NCBI RefSeq assembly: GCF_000814905.1
Contig: NZ_JXAG01000052.1
Location: forward strand, 62,001 to 126,000
Origin: Enterobacter sp. Bisph1
GTDB taxonomy: Bacteria; Pseudomonadota; Gammaproteobacteria; Enterobacterales; Enterobacteriaceae
Length of the DNA stretch: 64,000 nucleotides
Direction of reading: 5' to 3'
Shown one piece after another: positions 15,561 through 24,519 of this stretch. Below the pieces are notes generated by a model. It searched no databases, was not told the origin of the DNA, and saw only the letters and a list, made by a program, of their open reading frames with translations. How positions within the stretch are numbered: the first letter of the stretch is position 1; every line of letters begins with the position of its first letter. Position numbers and translations under genes: made by a program.

Positions 15561-15749
15561 ATGGATCCGATACAGATTGCATCCTTAGCCAGCAGCCTTG
15601 ACTCTTATCAGCTTGATAATCAAGTCAATACGCTGGTGCTTAAAAAAGCGCTCGATACACAGGCATCGATCGCCACGGATTTGATTAAGCAGATCCCGCA
15701 GTTACCTTCTAACCCGGCAATCGGTCGTAATATTAATACCACCGCATAA
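15561..15749 (+). CDS. YjfB-family putative motility protein
   Basis: 62 residues, MDPIQIASLASSL at the start and LPSNPAIGRNINTTA at the end; Leu/Ala-rich helix between. The pattern fits the small YjfB family, annotated as putative motility protein, function unproven. AAAGGAATG ribosome site and a strong terminator downstream support a real gene. Confidence 0.75.
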   Translation: MDPIQIASLASSLDSYQLDNQVNTLVLKKALDTQASIATDLIKQIPQLPSNPAIGRNINTTA

Positions 15750-15801
15750 TCCGGCTTGCCCGCTGGCGCTGGCGTTAACGGTGCCAACCGGCAACACTTT
15801 C

Positions 15802-15827
15802 AAGCCCGCCTGTGCGGGCTTTTTTGT
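15802..15827 (+). terminator. Terminator after the YjfB-like gene
   Basis: AAGCCCGC C-TGT-G GCGGGCTT stem followed by TTTTT. Confidence 0.88.
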
Positions 15828-15894
15828 CTCTTTTCTTGCCTGATACTTCAAACGGGCGTACGCTCTGCCGAATTAAAACCTATCGGTCTAAATC

Positions 15895-16548
15895 ATGAGT
15901 GGCGAAACAGTATCACGGCTTAAGCCTCGTCGCGGGCGGCCGCCAAAAGACGAGCGCGACTTTACAGATACCCGCCAGGCGCTGATTCGCTCGGGGCTGG
16001 AAGTACTCACTGAAACCGGCTACTTGTCGGCGGGTATCGACAGAGTGATTAAAAATATCGCCGTGCCGAAGGGCTCGTTCTATCACTGCTTTAAGAGCAA
16101 GCAGGAATTTGGCATGGCCGTACTCGATGCCTACGGTGATTTTTTCGCCCATAAGCTGGACAAATTTCTCAGCAATCGCCAGCTCGCCCCTTTAGAACGC
16201 ATCGACGCGTTTGTCCATCATGCAGGCCAGGGGATGGCGAAATATGCCTTCCGCCGGGGATGTCTGGTGGGCAACTTATTGCAGGAAGCGCCCCTGTTAC
16301 CACAGGAATTCCCGGCGCGCCTGAAAGAGATTCTTGCCGACTGGGAAACGCGCATCGCCCACTGTCTCGATGAGGCCATCGCCTGCGGCGAACTGCCGCC
16401 AGCGAGTGTGAGCCACGAACTGGCGAAGGTTTTCTGGTCCGGCTGGGAAGGCGCGGTAATGCGCGCAAGGCTTTTCTGCTCGACAGAGCCGCTGGATACT
16501 TACTGGGCCTTCTTTCGACACAGCATAACAATCTCCCCTGCCGCTTAA
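15895..16548 (+). CDS. TetR-family regulator, AcuR-like
   Basis: 217 residues. Basic head KPRRGRPPKDERD, TetR HTH at about 27-73 (GIDRVIKNIAVPKGSFYHCFKSKQEFG), C-terminal ligand domain. It sits 78 bp upstream of an AcuI-type acrylyl-CoA reductase on the same strand. In other proteobacteria AcuR represses acuI and releases on acrylate; the same pairing here supports that role by analogy. Confidence 0.85.
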   Translation: MSGETVSRLKPRRGRPPKDERDFTDTRQALIRSGLEVLTETGYLSAGIDRVIKNIAVPKGSFYHCFKSKQEFGMAVLDAYGDFFAHKLDKFLSNRQLAPLERIDAFVHHAGQGMAKYAFRRGCLVGNLLQEAPLLPQEFPARLKEILADWETRIAHCLDEAIACGELPPASVSHELAKVFWSGWEGAVMRARLFCSTEPLDTYWAFFRHSITISPAA

Positions 16549-16626
16549 GCGTGACGGGGGATGGAGCATCTGCACTGGACGGCAAATCGCCGAAATTACA
16601 CCTCATCCGACGAGGAAAACGCAGTC

Positions 16627-17604
16627 ATGAAAGCATTAGTTCTGGAACAGAGTGAAAATAAAACCCTGGCGGCAGTAAAAGATATTGCCCTGCCTGCGCT
16701 GGCAGAGGGCGATGTCCGGGTCGACATTGACTGGTCCAGCCTTAACTATAAAGACGCGCTGGCCATCACCGGGAAAGGCAAAATTATTCGCCAGTTTCCG
16801 ATGGTGCCGGGCATCGATTTTGCCGGTCGGGTGAGCGAAAGCCGCGATCCGCGTTTTGCTCCCGGCCAGGCGGTGGTTCTTACCGGCTGGGGCGTGGGTG
16901 AAAACCACTGGGGCGGCCTTGCCGCTCAGGCCTGCGTAAAAGGTGACTGGCTGGTGCCGCTGGCGGAAAAGTTAAGCGCGCGCAATGCGATGATCATCGG
17001 TACCGCAGGCTTTACCGCCATGCTGTGCGTGATGGCGTTGCAGGACGCGGGCGTTAAACCACAGGATGGGACCGTTGTCGTGACCGGTGCCAGCGGCGGC
17101 GTGGGCAGTACCGCGGTGGTGCTACTTAAAGCGCTGGGCTACACCGTTGCTGCGGTAACCGGGCGCGAATCTACTCATGCGTTTCTACGCCAGCTCGGCG
17201 CAGACGAAATTCTGCCGCGCAGTGATTTCGAACAGACCCGCCCGCTGGAAAAACAGCTGTGGGCCGGGGCCATTGATACCGTGGGTAACCAGGTGCTGGC
17301 AAAAGTGCTGGCGCAAACCAACTACGGCGGCTGTGTTGCGGCCTGTGGCCTGGCGGGAGGTTTCGAACTGCCTACCACCGTGATGCCGTTTATTTTGCGT
17401 AACGTTCGTTTGCAAGGGGTCGATTCCGTGATGGTGCCGACCGCAGAGCGCGGCGCGGTGTGGGACGCACTGGCGCGCACGCTCCCGGAAAGTTATTTCC
17501 AGCAGGCAGCCCGCGAAATTACCCTCGATCAGGCGGCGCAAACCGCGGCGGATTTCCTGAGCAACAAAATCCACGGTCGTACGCTGGTGAATATCAACGG
17601 TTAA
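16627..17604 (+). CDS. acuI: Acrylyl-CoA reductase AcuI/YhdH (MDR superfamily, NADPH)
   Basis: 325 residues (E. coli YhdH 324). Reduces toxic acrylyl-CoA to propionyl-CoA with NADPH. GroES-like N-terminal domain, Rossmann domain with VTGASGGVGSTAVV at about 155-168. No catalytic-zinc cysteines, as expected of the quinone-reductase-like branch. Start at 16627 with GAGG upstream; the longer frame from 16561 overlaps the terminator-poor leader and lacks homology. Likely regulated by the TetR gene upstream. Confidence 0.93.
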   Translation: MKALVLEQSENKTLAAVKDIALPALAEGDVRVDIDWSSLNYKDALAITGKGKIIRQFPMVPGIDFAGRVSESRDPRFAPGQAVVLTGWGVGENHWGGLAAQACVKGDWLVPLAEKLSARNAMIIGTAGFTAMLCVMALQDAGVKPQDGTVVVTGASGGVGSTAVVLLKALGYTVAAVTGRESTHAFLRQLGADEILPRSDFEQTRPLEKQLWAGAIDTVGNQVLAKVLAQTNYGGCVAACGLAGGFELPTTVMPFILRNVRLQGVDSVMVPTAERGAVWDALARTLPESYFQQAAREITLDQAAQTAADFLSNKIHGRTLVNING

Positions 17605-17739
17605 CCCTTATCCGGCGCGCGCCGTCGCGCCGGTTCCTTGCCTTCTCCGTTTCATCTGAATCCCACCGCGCATCGCTTTCGTTTCACAATCCTGTGACAT
17701 ACTATCGGGTAAAGCCGTAGAGCAGAAAAGGAGAGAAAG

Positions 17740-19194
17740 ATGAACAATATGGGTGCAAATCTCAGCCCGGAACAGGCGCTTGATGAACTGGAAGCGCTGT
17801 ACGATCGTTCCGTCGAAGCCCTTCGCCAGAGGATCGCCGATTATATTGAAAACGGTCAGCTTCCCACTGCCGAAGAACGCGCCAGAGGGTTATTTGTCTA
17901 TCCGCAGCTCTCCGTGAGCTGGGATGGCAGCACGACGAATCCGCCGAAAACTCGCGCCTTTGCCCGCTTCACTCACTCAGGTTGTTACACCACTACCATC
18001 ACCCGCCCTTCCCTGTTTCGGCGCTATTTACTCGAACAATTAACGCTGCTGTTTCAGGATTATGGTGCGAATATTGAAGTAGGGTTATCCGCCCACGAAA
18101 TTCCCTATCCCTATGTGATTGATGGTTCGGAATTGACGCTGGATAGATCGATGAGCGCGGGTTTAACGCGCCATTTCCCCACCACCGAACTGGCGCAGAT
18201 TGGCGATGAGACCGCCGATGGCCTGTTCCACCCGACCGAACTCTATCCACTGTCGCACTTTGATGCCCGCCGCGTGGATTTCTCACTGGCGCGACTGCGT
18301 CATTACACCGGCACCCCCGTCGAGCACTTTCAGCCGTTTGTACTGTTCACTAACTACACGCGCTATGTCGATGAGTTTGTGCGCTGGGGCTGCAGCCAGA
18401 TCCTCGATCCTGACAGCCCCTACGTTGCCCTCTCCTGCGCGGGTGGGAACTGGATCACCGCCGATACCGAAGCGCCGGAACAGGCCATTTCCGATCTGGC
18501 GTGGAAAAAACACCAGATGCCCGCCTGGCACCTGGTCACCGCCGACGGCCAGGGTATTACGCTGATTAATATTGGCGTGGGTCCGTCGAACGCGAAAACC
18601 ATCTGCGATCATCTGGCCGTGCTGCGCCCGGATGTCTGGTTGATGATTGGTCACTGCGGCGGCCTGCGTGAAAGCCAGGCGATTGGTGATTACGTACTGG
18701 CCCACGCCTATCTACGCGACGATCATGTGCTCGACGCGGTACTGCCGCCGGATATCCCCATTCCGAGCATCGCTGAAGTGCAGCGTGCACTTTACGACGC
18801 CACGAAAGAGGTGAGCGAGATGCCCGGCGCGGAAGTAAAACAGCGGCTGCGTACCGGCACGGTGGTCACCACCGACGATCGCAACTGGGAGCTGCGCTAT
18901 TCCGCCTCCTCCCTGCGCTTTAATTTAAGCCGCGCGGTGGCAATCGATATGGAGAGCGCCACCATTGCCGCGCAGGGTTATCGCTTCCGCGTCCCCTATG
19001 GCACGCTGCTGTGCGTCTCCGACAAACCGCTGCACGGGGAGATTAAGCTTCCCGGCCAGGCGAACCGGTTTTACGAAGGGGCGATTTCCGAGCATTTGCA
19101 AATCGGTATTCGCGCTATCGACCTGCTGCGCGCCGAGGGCGATCGCCTGCACTCGCGCAAACTGCGCACCTTTAACGAACCGCCGTTCCGATAA
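17740..19194 (+). CDS. amn: AMP nucleosidase
   Basis: 484 residues, the same length as E. coli Amn. Hydrolyses AMP to adenine and ribose 5-phosphate, controlling adenylate pools. N-terminal regulatory domain (about 1-180), C-terminal nucleoside-phosphorylase-like catalytic domain (LSCAGGNWIT, NIGVGPSNAKTI, AVAIDMESATIA). AAAGGAGAG precedes the ATG. Nearly identical to the E. coli protein in the catalytic half. Confidence 0.97.
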   Translation: MNNMGANLSPEQALDELEALYDRSVEALRQRIADYIENGQLPTAEERARGLFVYPQLSVSWDGSTTNPPKTRAFARFTHSGCYTTTITRPSLFRRYLLEQLTLLFQDYGANIEVGLSAHEIPYPYVIDGSELTLDRSMSAGLTRHFPTTELAQIGDETADGLFHPTELYPLSHFDARRVDFSLARLRHYTGTPVEHFQPFVLFTNYTRYVDEFVRWGCSQILDPDSPYVALSCAGGNWITADTEAPEQAISDLAWKKHQMPAWHLVTADGQGITLINIGVGPSNAKTICDHLAVLRPDVWLMIGHCGGLRESQAIGDYVLAHAYLRDDHVLDAVLPPDIPIPSIAEVQRALYDATKEVSEMPGAEVKQRLRTGTVVTTDDRNWELRYSASSLRFNLSRAVAIDMESATIAAQGYRFRVPYGTLLCVSDKPLHGEIKLPGQANRFYEGAISEHLQIGIRAIDLLRAEGDRLHSRKLRTFNEPPFR

Positions 19195-19212
19195 CAACAT
19201 AAAGGATTCGCC

Positions 19213-20991
19213 ATGCAAACCCCTTCACCGTTACAGGCATTACGCGGCCAGTTGGCCGCGCTCGAACTGGACGGCATGATTATTCCGCGCGCTGACGCCC
19301 ATCAGAGCGAAGATTGCGCGCCGCACGATAATAAGCTGCAGTGGCTGACTGGCTTTACCGGTTCCGCCGGTCTGGCGCTGGTGCTGCGAGATAAGGCGCT
19401 ACTGTTTGTTGACGGACGGTATCAGGTTCAGGTACGTAGCGAAGTGGATCTCCGTGATTTTGAGATCCACCATTTGCACAACGAGCCGCTGGATAAATGG
19501 CTCACTGCCTCGTTACCCGCCGGGAGCCGTATCGGTTTTGAACCAATGTTGATGGTTAACAGCCAATATCAGGCATTAAACGCAACCCATTGCCAGATAG
19601 TGGCGCTGGAAAGCGATCCCTTCGACGCCATTTGGCAAGATCGTCCGGCTGCGCCCTGCGGCGTGATTCGTGAAATGCCGCTGGCCATTAGCGGTGAAAG
19701 CAGCGCCGATAAACGCGCCCGTGTCGGCAAGGTGCTGGCGGAAATGGATGCCGATTATCTGGCGATTACCCTACCCGATAATATTGCCTGGCTGCTGAAC
19801 ATTCGCGGTGCCGATATTGCGATGAATCCCGTGGCGCACGCTTTCGCCCTGCTGAGCCGCAACGGAGATGTCGAATGGTTTGTTAACGCTGAGAAAACCC
19901 GTGCGTTATCCTCGGCATTGACATCAACGCTGACCCTGCGCGATTATGCAGAATTCCTGCCGCTCTGTCGGGAGATCGCCGCCGGGAAACGTATCCTGCT
20001 GGACGGTGATTTCGCCCCGGTGGCGCTACGTTTTGCCATCGAACAGCACGGTGGCACTGTGCTGTGGAACGCCGATCCGATTACCTTTATCAAAGCGCAT
20101 AAAAACGCCACCGAGCTTGCGGGCTATCGTGAAAGCCATCAGCAGGATGGTGCGGCGTGGGTCAACTTCCTCGCCTGGCTGGCGCGTGAAGTACCGGCTC
20201 GCGAAGCGGCGGGCAATCCGGTGACTGAACTGGAAGCCCAGCAAAAACAGCTGCTGTTCCGCCAGCAGCAACCTGGATTTATTGAGCAGAGCTTCAGTAC
20301 CATTTCCGCTTCCGCCAGCAACGCGGCGATGTGCCATTACCACAGCAGTGAGAAGAGCAACAAAGCCATTACTGGCGCTAATTTCTATCTCAATGATTCT
20401 GGAGGTCAGTACCAGAACGGCACCACCGACGCCACGCGAACGCTGGCGTTTGGCCCGCTTAGCGCACAACAGCGGCAGCACTATACCGCCGTGCTAAAAG
20501 GCTTTTTATCGATGTTTACCCTGCAATTTCCCAGCGGCACCTGCGGGCATCAACTGGATGCTTTTGCCCGCCGCGCGCTGTGGGATTTAGGGCTCGATTT
20601 TGATCATGGTACCGGCCATGGCGTTGGTCATCAGTTGCTGATCCATGAGCAGCCGCAGCGCATCGCCAAAAAGGTCAATCCGTGGCCGCTATCGGCAGGC
20701 AATATTATGACCATTGAGCCGGGCTATTATCTGGCGGATTGTTATGGGATCCGCATTGAAAATCAGGTGGAAGTGATTGAAAGCCAGCCAGGATTTTGCC
20801 GCTTCTCCTCCCTGACGCTGATTCCCATTGATGTCAGCCAGGTAGAGTGGAATCTGCTTAGCGAACAGGAAAAACAATGGCTGGATGATTATCATCAGTG
20901 GGTGCGCGAAACCCTGTCACCACGGGTCAATAGCGAGGCACGACAGTGGTTATTTGACGCCACCGCGCCGCTACGCGTGCAGGCTAACTAG
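19213..20991 (+). CDS. Aminopeptidase P family protein (M24B, Xaa-Pro peptidase)
   Basis: 592 residues, the long three-domain form similar to eukaryotic XPNPEP1 rather than E. coli PepP (441). Two creatinase-like N-terminal domains (about 1-305), then the M24 domain with dinuclear-metal ligands visible in NDSGGQY, GTTDATRT, GTGHGVGHQL, MTIEPGYY and RIENQVEV. Removes N-terminal residues preceding proline. It starts 18 bp after amn, so they may be co-transcribed, and ends at a clear terminator. Confidence 0.92.
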   Translation: MQTPSPLQALRGQLAALELDGMIIPRADAHQSEDCAPHDNKLQWLTGFTGSAGLALVLRDKALLFVDGRYQVQVRSEVDLRDFEIHHLHNEPLDKWLTASLPAGSRIGFEPMLMVNSQYQALNATHCQIVALESDPFDAIWQDRPAAPCGVIREMPLAISGESSADKRARVGKVLAEMDADYLAITLPDNIAWLLNIRGADIAMNPVAHAFALLSRNGDVEWFVNAEKTRALSSALTSTLTLRDYAEFLPLCREIAAGKRILLDGDFAPVALRFAIEQHGGTVLWNADPITFIKAHKNATELAGYRESHQQDGAAWVNFLAWLAREVPAREAAGNPVTELEAQQKQLLFRQQQPGFIEQSFSTISASASNAAMCHYHSSEKSNKAITGANFYLNDSGGQYQNGTTDATRTLAFGPLSAQQRQHYTAVLKGFLSMFTLQFPSGTCGHQLDAFARRALWDLGLDFDHGTGHGVGHQLLIHEQPQRIAKKVNPWPLSAGNIMTIEPGYYLADCYGIRIENQVEVIESQPGFCRFSSLTLIPIDVSQVEWNLLSEQEKQWLDDYHQWVRETLSPRVNSEARQWLFDATAPLRVQAN

Positions 20992-20995
20992 AACA

Positions 20996-21017
20996 GACCC
21001 GCTGCGGCGGGTTTTTT
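20996..21017 (+). terminator. Terminator after the aminopeptidase P gene
   Basis: ACCCGC-TGC-G GCGGGT stem followed by six T. Confidence 0.88.
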
Positions 21018-21036
21018 ATTCTTTTTGTCCGGCGCA

Positions 21037-21070
21037 GAAAAGCAAAAAGCCCGCTCGAAAGCAGGCTTTT
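21037..21070 (-). terminator. Terminator of second tRNA-Asn
   Basis: Minus strand: AAAAGCCTGC, TTTCGA loop, GCGGGCTTTTT. The same hairpin follows the third tRNA-Asn, so it belongs to the inverted repeat around yeeO. Confidence 0.88.
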
Positions 21071-21076
21071 CAAATT

Positions 21077-21152
21077 TGGCTCCTCTGACTGGACTCGAAC
21101 CAGTGACATACGGATTAACAGTCCGCCGTTCTACCGACTGAACTACAGAGGA
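21077..21152 (-). tRNA. tRNA-Asn (anticodon GTT), second copy
   Basis: 76 nt, the reverse complement of the copies at 6853 and 22875, with encoded CCA. Its 5' flank (CGCCCCGTTCACACGAT) is the same as that of the first copy, while its 3' flank and terminator are the same as those of the third copy. Confidence 0.99.
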
Positions 21153-21170
21153 ATCGTGTGAACGGGGCGA

Positions 21171-21199
21171 ATATTAACGGTGCCCCAGGCCCTTGTCAA
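21171..21199 (-). promoter_or_regulatory. Sigma-70 promoter of second tRNA-Asn
   Basis: Minus strand: TTGACA (21199-21194), 17 bases, TAATAT (21176-21171), then a GC-rich discriminator. Confidence 0.8.
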
Positions 21200-21233
21200 A
21201 GGCTGATTCTCACATTTTGGTGCGTTTGCCGAA

Positions 21234-22682
21234 TTATTCTCCATCCTGTGCAGAAATGGCGCTTTTTTGCGGCTTCGGATACTTCCACAGCCAGCGCCCG
21301 CTGACCATTCGCCAGTAGAACAGCACGCCGCGTACCGCCCAGTCGAGGAACATCCCGAGCCACACACCGACCACGCCCATGCCGAGCACTATCCCTAACG
21401 TATAGCCAGCGACCACGCGACAGCCCCACATGCCCAGCATAGAGACCCACATAGCGAAACGGGCGTCCCGCGCGCCTTTCAGCCCGGCGGGCAGCACCCA
21501 CGAGGCCGCCCAAATCGGCATAAACGCTGCGTTAAGCCACAGAAGCACTTTAACCACCTCTTTTACATCCTCTTCGCGGGTGTAAAACGAGGCGAACAGC
21601 CCGGCAAACGGCGCGGTTCCCCAGGCAATGGCCGTGAGCAATAGCGTCGAGAGCCAGAATACATGACGCAGCTGCCGCTCGGCCTGCGCGATTTGCCCTT
21701 TGCCCAGACGTTTACCGGTGATAATGGTGGAGGCGGAACCCAGCGCGTTACCCGGCAGGTTAATCAGCGCCGCGACAGAGAAAGCAATAAAATTACCGGC
21801 GATCACGTTGGTACCCATTCCGGCGACGAACATCTGTGTCAGCAGCTTGCCGCCGTTAAACAGCACCGACTCGATACTGGCAGGGATACCAATCCCCATC
21901 ACTTCCCAGATAATGCCGAAGTTGAGCTTTTCGAAATAACTTTTTAGCGGGATACGCAGAGCCGGGTTAAAGCCAATCACCAGCACCCAAATAATCGCCA
22001 CCGCACCAATATAGCGCGAGATGGTCAGCCCCAGCCCGGCACCGGCAAAGCCCATGCCTTTCCAGCCGAACAGGCCGTAGATCAATACGCTGCTGATAAT
22101 AATATTGAGGATGTTCATCCCGCCGTTAATGAGTAGCGGAATTTTGGTGTTGCCCGCACCGCGCAGCGCACCGCTGCCGATCAGCGCAATCGCCGCTGCC
22201 GGATAGCTCAACACAGTGAGTTCAAGGTAGGTGAGCGCCAGCGCTTTCACCTCGGCCGTTGCCGCCCCGGCAATAACATCAATGATTTGTGCGCCGAAGT
22301 AATGGATTATCCCCGCCAGCACAATCGCGAACAGGGTCATGATCACCAGCGACTGACGTGTTGCCGCCCTCGCCCGTTCGCCATCGAGCTTGCCCAGACT
22401 AAAGGCCACAACCACCGTTGTACCAAGATCGATCGCGGCGAAAAAAGACATCACCACCATATTAAAGCTATCGGCCAGCCCGACGCCCGCCATCGCTTCT
22501 TTGCCCAGCCAGCTTACCAGGAAGGTGCTGAGCACGCCCATCATCAGAACGCAGGTATTTTCCAGAAAGATAGGTACAGCAAGGGGGGTGATTTCTCGCC
22601 AGAACAAAACACGGTAGCTTTTACGCTTTCTGTACCAGGGGGTGCGCATGACGCCCTGGCGTAGGGAAGTGACGACGTTCAA
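21234..22682 (-). CDS. yeeO: MATE-family efflux transporter YeeO
   Basis: 482 residues (E. coli YeeO is 547, with a longer N-terminus). Inner-membrane MATE exporter; the E. coli protein exports dipeptides and flavins. Twelve helices expected; N-half GVLSTFLVSWLGKEAMAGVG and FSLGKLDG are typical. The tRNA-Asn genes on both sides, as in E. coli (asnW-yeeO-asnU), confirm identity. Confidence 0.93.
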   Translation of the reverse strand: MNVVTSLRQGVMRTPWYRKRKSYRVLFWREITPLAVPIFLENTCVLMMGVLSTFLVSWLGKEAMAGVGLADSFNMVVMSFFAAIDLGTTVVVAFSLGKLDGERARAATRQSLVIMTLFAIVLAGIIHYFGAQIIDVIAGAATAEVKALALTYLELTVLSYPAAAIALIGSGALRGAGNTKIPLLINGGMNILNIIISSVLIYGLFGWKGMGFAGAGLGLTISRYIGAVAIIWVLVIGFNPALRIPLKSYFEKLNFGIIWEVMGIGIPASIESVLFNGGKLLTQMFVAGMGTNVIAGNFIAFSVAALINLPGNALGSASTIITGKRLGKGQIAQAERQLRHVFWLSTLLLTAIAWGTAPFAGLFASFYTREEDVKEVVKVLLWLNAAFMPIWAASWVLPAGLKGARDARFAMWVSMLGMWGCRVVAGYTLGIVLGMGVVGVWLGMFLDWAVRGVLFYWRMVSGRWLWKYPKPQKSAISAQDGE

Positions 22683-22830
22683 AATGGTCCTTAGCCGCGA
22701 AAGGTGAAATCACATTTCAAATGATGGGGGAGAAACCCTGATCCTGCAAAGCTTTTCATGAGAAATCGTTGATTATGAGTTCAAATTGTCGATGGAATGG
22801 GCAGTCAGAACGCTGCGCAAGAAATGAGGT

Positions 22831-22858
22831 TTGACAAAAGATTTTTCGCCGTTAAGAT
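22831..22858 (+). promoter_or_regulatory. Sigma-70 promoter of third tRNA-Asn
   Basis: TTGACA (22831-22836), 16 bases, TAAGAT (22853-22858). Confidence 0.72.
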
Positions 22859-22874
22859 AAGCCTCCACACCGAT

Positions 22875-22950
22875 TCCTCTGTAGTTCAGTCGGTAGAACG
22901 GCGGACTGTTAATCCGTATGTCACTGGTTCGAGTCCAGTCAGAGGAGCCA
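22875..22950 (+). tRNA. tRNA-Asn (anticodon GTT), third copy
   Basis: 76 nt, identical to the copy at 6853. It is inverted relative to the copy at 21077; together with their shared terminator sequence they form an inverted repeat of about 115 bp on either side of yeeO. Confidence 0.99.
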
Positions 22951-22956
22951 AATTTG

Positions 22957-22989
22957 AAAAGCCTGCTTTCGAGCGGGCTTTTTGTTTTT
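22957..22989 (+). terminator. Terminator of third tRNA-Asn
   Basis: AAAAGCCTGC, TTTCGA loop, GCGGGCTTTTT. Confidence 0.88.
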
Positions 22990-23003
22990 GTGCGTCTCGA
23001 ACA

Positions 23004-23336
23004 TCAATTCAGAATAGCGTCCAGCCTGGCAAGCACATCATTTACGACAGCTTCAGGTATGCGTTCAAGCCGTTTGCCGTTCCGTGCCGCCATATCTATG
23101 GTTCTGGGCTGGTCGCAGCGGATAACGCCCGTTGTTTTCGTTCCCACTCCTTCCAGTGAAACGGTAAAACCGGCTGTACGAGCAAAGTTTCCACCGCTGG
23201 TGACAGGCACCACAACGGGTAGCCGGGTCAGCTTGTTAAACGATGCCTTCGATACGATGAGCACCGGACGTTTCCCACTTTGCTCGTGGCCCGCAATCGG
23301 ATCCAGCGAAACGAGCCAGATTTCCCCTCTGTCCAT
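23004..23336 (-). CDS. MazF/ChpB-type endoribonuclease toxin
   Basis: 110 residues. MazF/PemK fold: RGEIWLVSLDPIAGHEQSGKRPVLIVS at the start, VVPVTSGGNFAR in the middle, CDQPRTIDMAAR near the end. Similar to E. coli ChpB (116 aa), a sequence-specific mRNA interferase. Its ATG follows the antitoxin stop immediately (TAA-ATG), so the two are coupled. Adjacent to tRNA-Asn, consistent with gain by transfer. Confidence 0.9.
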   Translation of the reverse strand: MDRGEIWLVSLDPIAGHEQSGKRPVLIVSKASFNKLTRLPVVVPVTSGGNFARTAGFTVSLEGVGTKTTGVIRCDQPRTIDMAARNGKRLERIPEAVVNDVLARLDAILN

Positions 23337-23594
23337 TTACAGAATCTCCTTACCCACAGCAGGCGCATCAATCCATTCCCGATCCTCTTCGCTCGTTTCA
23401 GCGTGCGGATCGCACTGCGCCAGCAGTTCCTCAAGGGAATAATGGGGGCGTTTCTGGGGTTCAATAATCAGACAGCCGTTATTAATAGTCATACCCACTT
23501 CGCTGTCTGTCGTCAGCGCCAGCGTTTTTAGTATGGCGGGAGGAACCGCCATCATGATGGATCCGCCGACCTTTTTCAGGCGAGTTGTATACAT
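23337..23594 (-). CDS. ChpS/PemI-like antitoxin (AbrB/SpoVT DNA-binding)
   Basis: 85 residues. N-terminal swapped-hairpin DNA-binding domain (MYTTRLKKVGGSIMMAVPP), C-terminal toxin-binding tail with YSLEELLAQCDPHAE, closely like ChpS. Start at 23594 with GGAGG upstream; the longer frame to 23780 is not supported. Normally binds its own promoter and neutralises the MazF-like partner. Confidence 0.88.
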   Translation of the reverse strand: MYTTRLKKVGGSIMMAVPPAILKTLALTTDSEVGMTINNGCLIIEPQKRPHYSLEELLAQCDPHAETSEEDREWIDAPAVGKEIL

Positions 23595-23894
23595 AGAGCA
23601 CCTCCGGATATTATATTTTAATATAACACCCCTGGTCGACGACGCACAATTATTCATCAGATTCATTGTGATTTCCCTGGCGTAATAAAGCGAGCAGAAA
23701 GGCTTAACCCCTCGCAGGACAGCCCCTGTGGTTTTAAAAGGTGGTGGCATTGCTGGTAAAACAGCCCCACGCTGCTCCATAAAGTGCGGTTATACGGTAT
23801 TTCGTACAGACGAGAGCTTAGTGCGTGGCCAGAAGGCCGATAATAGAAAACTGTTTTTGCGGTTCAAAGGATTATGACGGATTAGTTAAACGAA
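23595..23894. other. Intergenic region between antitoxin and truncated GGCT gene
   Basis: About 300 bp. AT-rich antitoxin promoter region (23600-23640, tatattttaatataac); the remainder contains no gene or repeat I can recognise. Confidence 0.55.
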
Positions 23895-24161
23895 ATGCGG
23901 CGCGGATTCCGTATGCGGGCTGCGCCGGGGCTGTCATACCCTGCGAGGTTTATTACCACCGGTTTTCCCGCTCTGGTGCTCGATAAAGAGGGTTCACGCG
24001 TTGAGGGGTATCTTTTTTTCTCCGCCCGTTTACCGGCGCACTGGCCGATGCTGGACGAATTTGAAGCGGGCTACGATCGCGTTAAAACCACCGTCACTAC
24101 TCTTGAAGGTGAATGCGTCAGCGCATGGGTTTATCAAATACAACCGCGTATAACGGGCTGA
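23895..24161 (+). pseudogene. N-terminally truncated gamma-glutamylcyclotransferase-like (YtfP/GGCT) gene
   Basis: 88 codons. From about codon 22 it matches the second half of the small GGCT fold: TGFPALVLDKEGSRVEGYLFF, LDEFEAGYDRV, VSAWVYQI. The first half with the defining YGTL motif is missing and the region upstream does not supply it, so the gene is probably dead. No clear ribosome site precedes the first ATG. Confidence 0.65.
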
Positions 24162-24236
24162 TAAGTCGGTCCGCTACCGGGAAGGAGCGGACATGGCTTT
24201 TGCTTTTACAGGTAAGGGAAAGTCACGCAGCAGGCG

Positions 24237-24482
24237 CTACTCATTGCCCCACTGATTCAAAAAGTTCGCGATTTCATCAATACGCTGCGCGTTGATTCCG
24301 GCTTCAACGGCCATCTCCTGCTGCGCTTCTTCACTGATCTCTTCGTTATTCATTAAACGGGTAATCAGCAGCTGGAAATAGTGCGCCAGTGCGTCACGCT
24401 CCGCTTCGCTAACCGGTGTTTCCGTCTCTGTCGAATACTCATCAGCAATATCATAAAACTTCAGCGGCACTTCGTTAGTCAT
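24237..24482 (-). CDS. ymjA: DUF2543 family protein YmjA
   Basis: 81 residues, the same length as E. coli YmjA; the C-terminal 40 residues ([29 protein letters not shown] end) are almost identical. Function unknown. Start at 24482 with GGAGAG upstream. Confidence 0.88.
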   Translation of the reverse strand: MTNEVPLKFYDIADEYSTETETPVSEAERDALAHYFQLLITRLMNNEEISEEAQQEMAVEAGINAQRIDEIANFLNQWGNE

Positions 24483-24519
24483 GCGTCTCTCCTGCAATTG
24501 AGATCTGTTTTGCCTGTGT

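Noticed and set aside
6853..22950. Site-specific integration with attL/attR at tRNA-Asn
   Set aside because: No integrase gene and no direct repeat of the tRNA 3' end that I could find at the far side of the island.
23680..23700. Short likeness to lacZ sequence (TGGCGTAATA)
   Set aside because: Only about ten bases, with no continuation of lacZ coding sequence.
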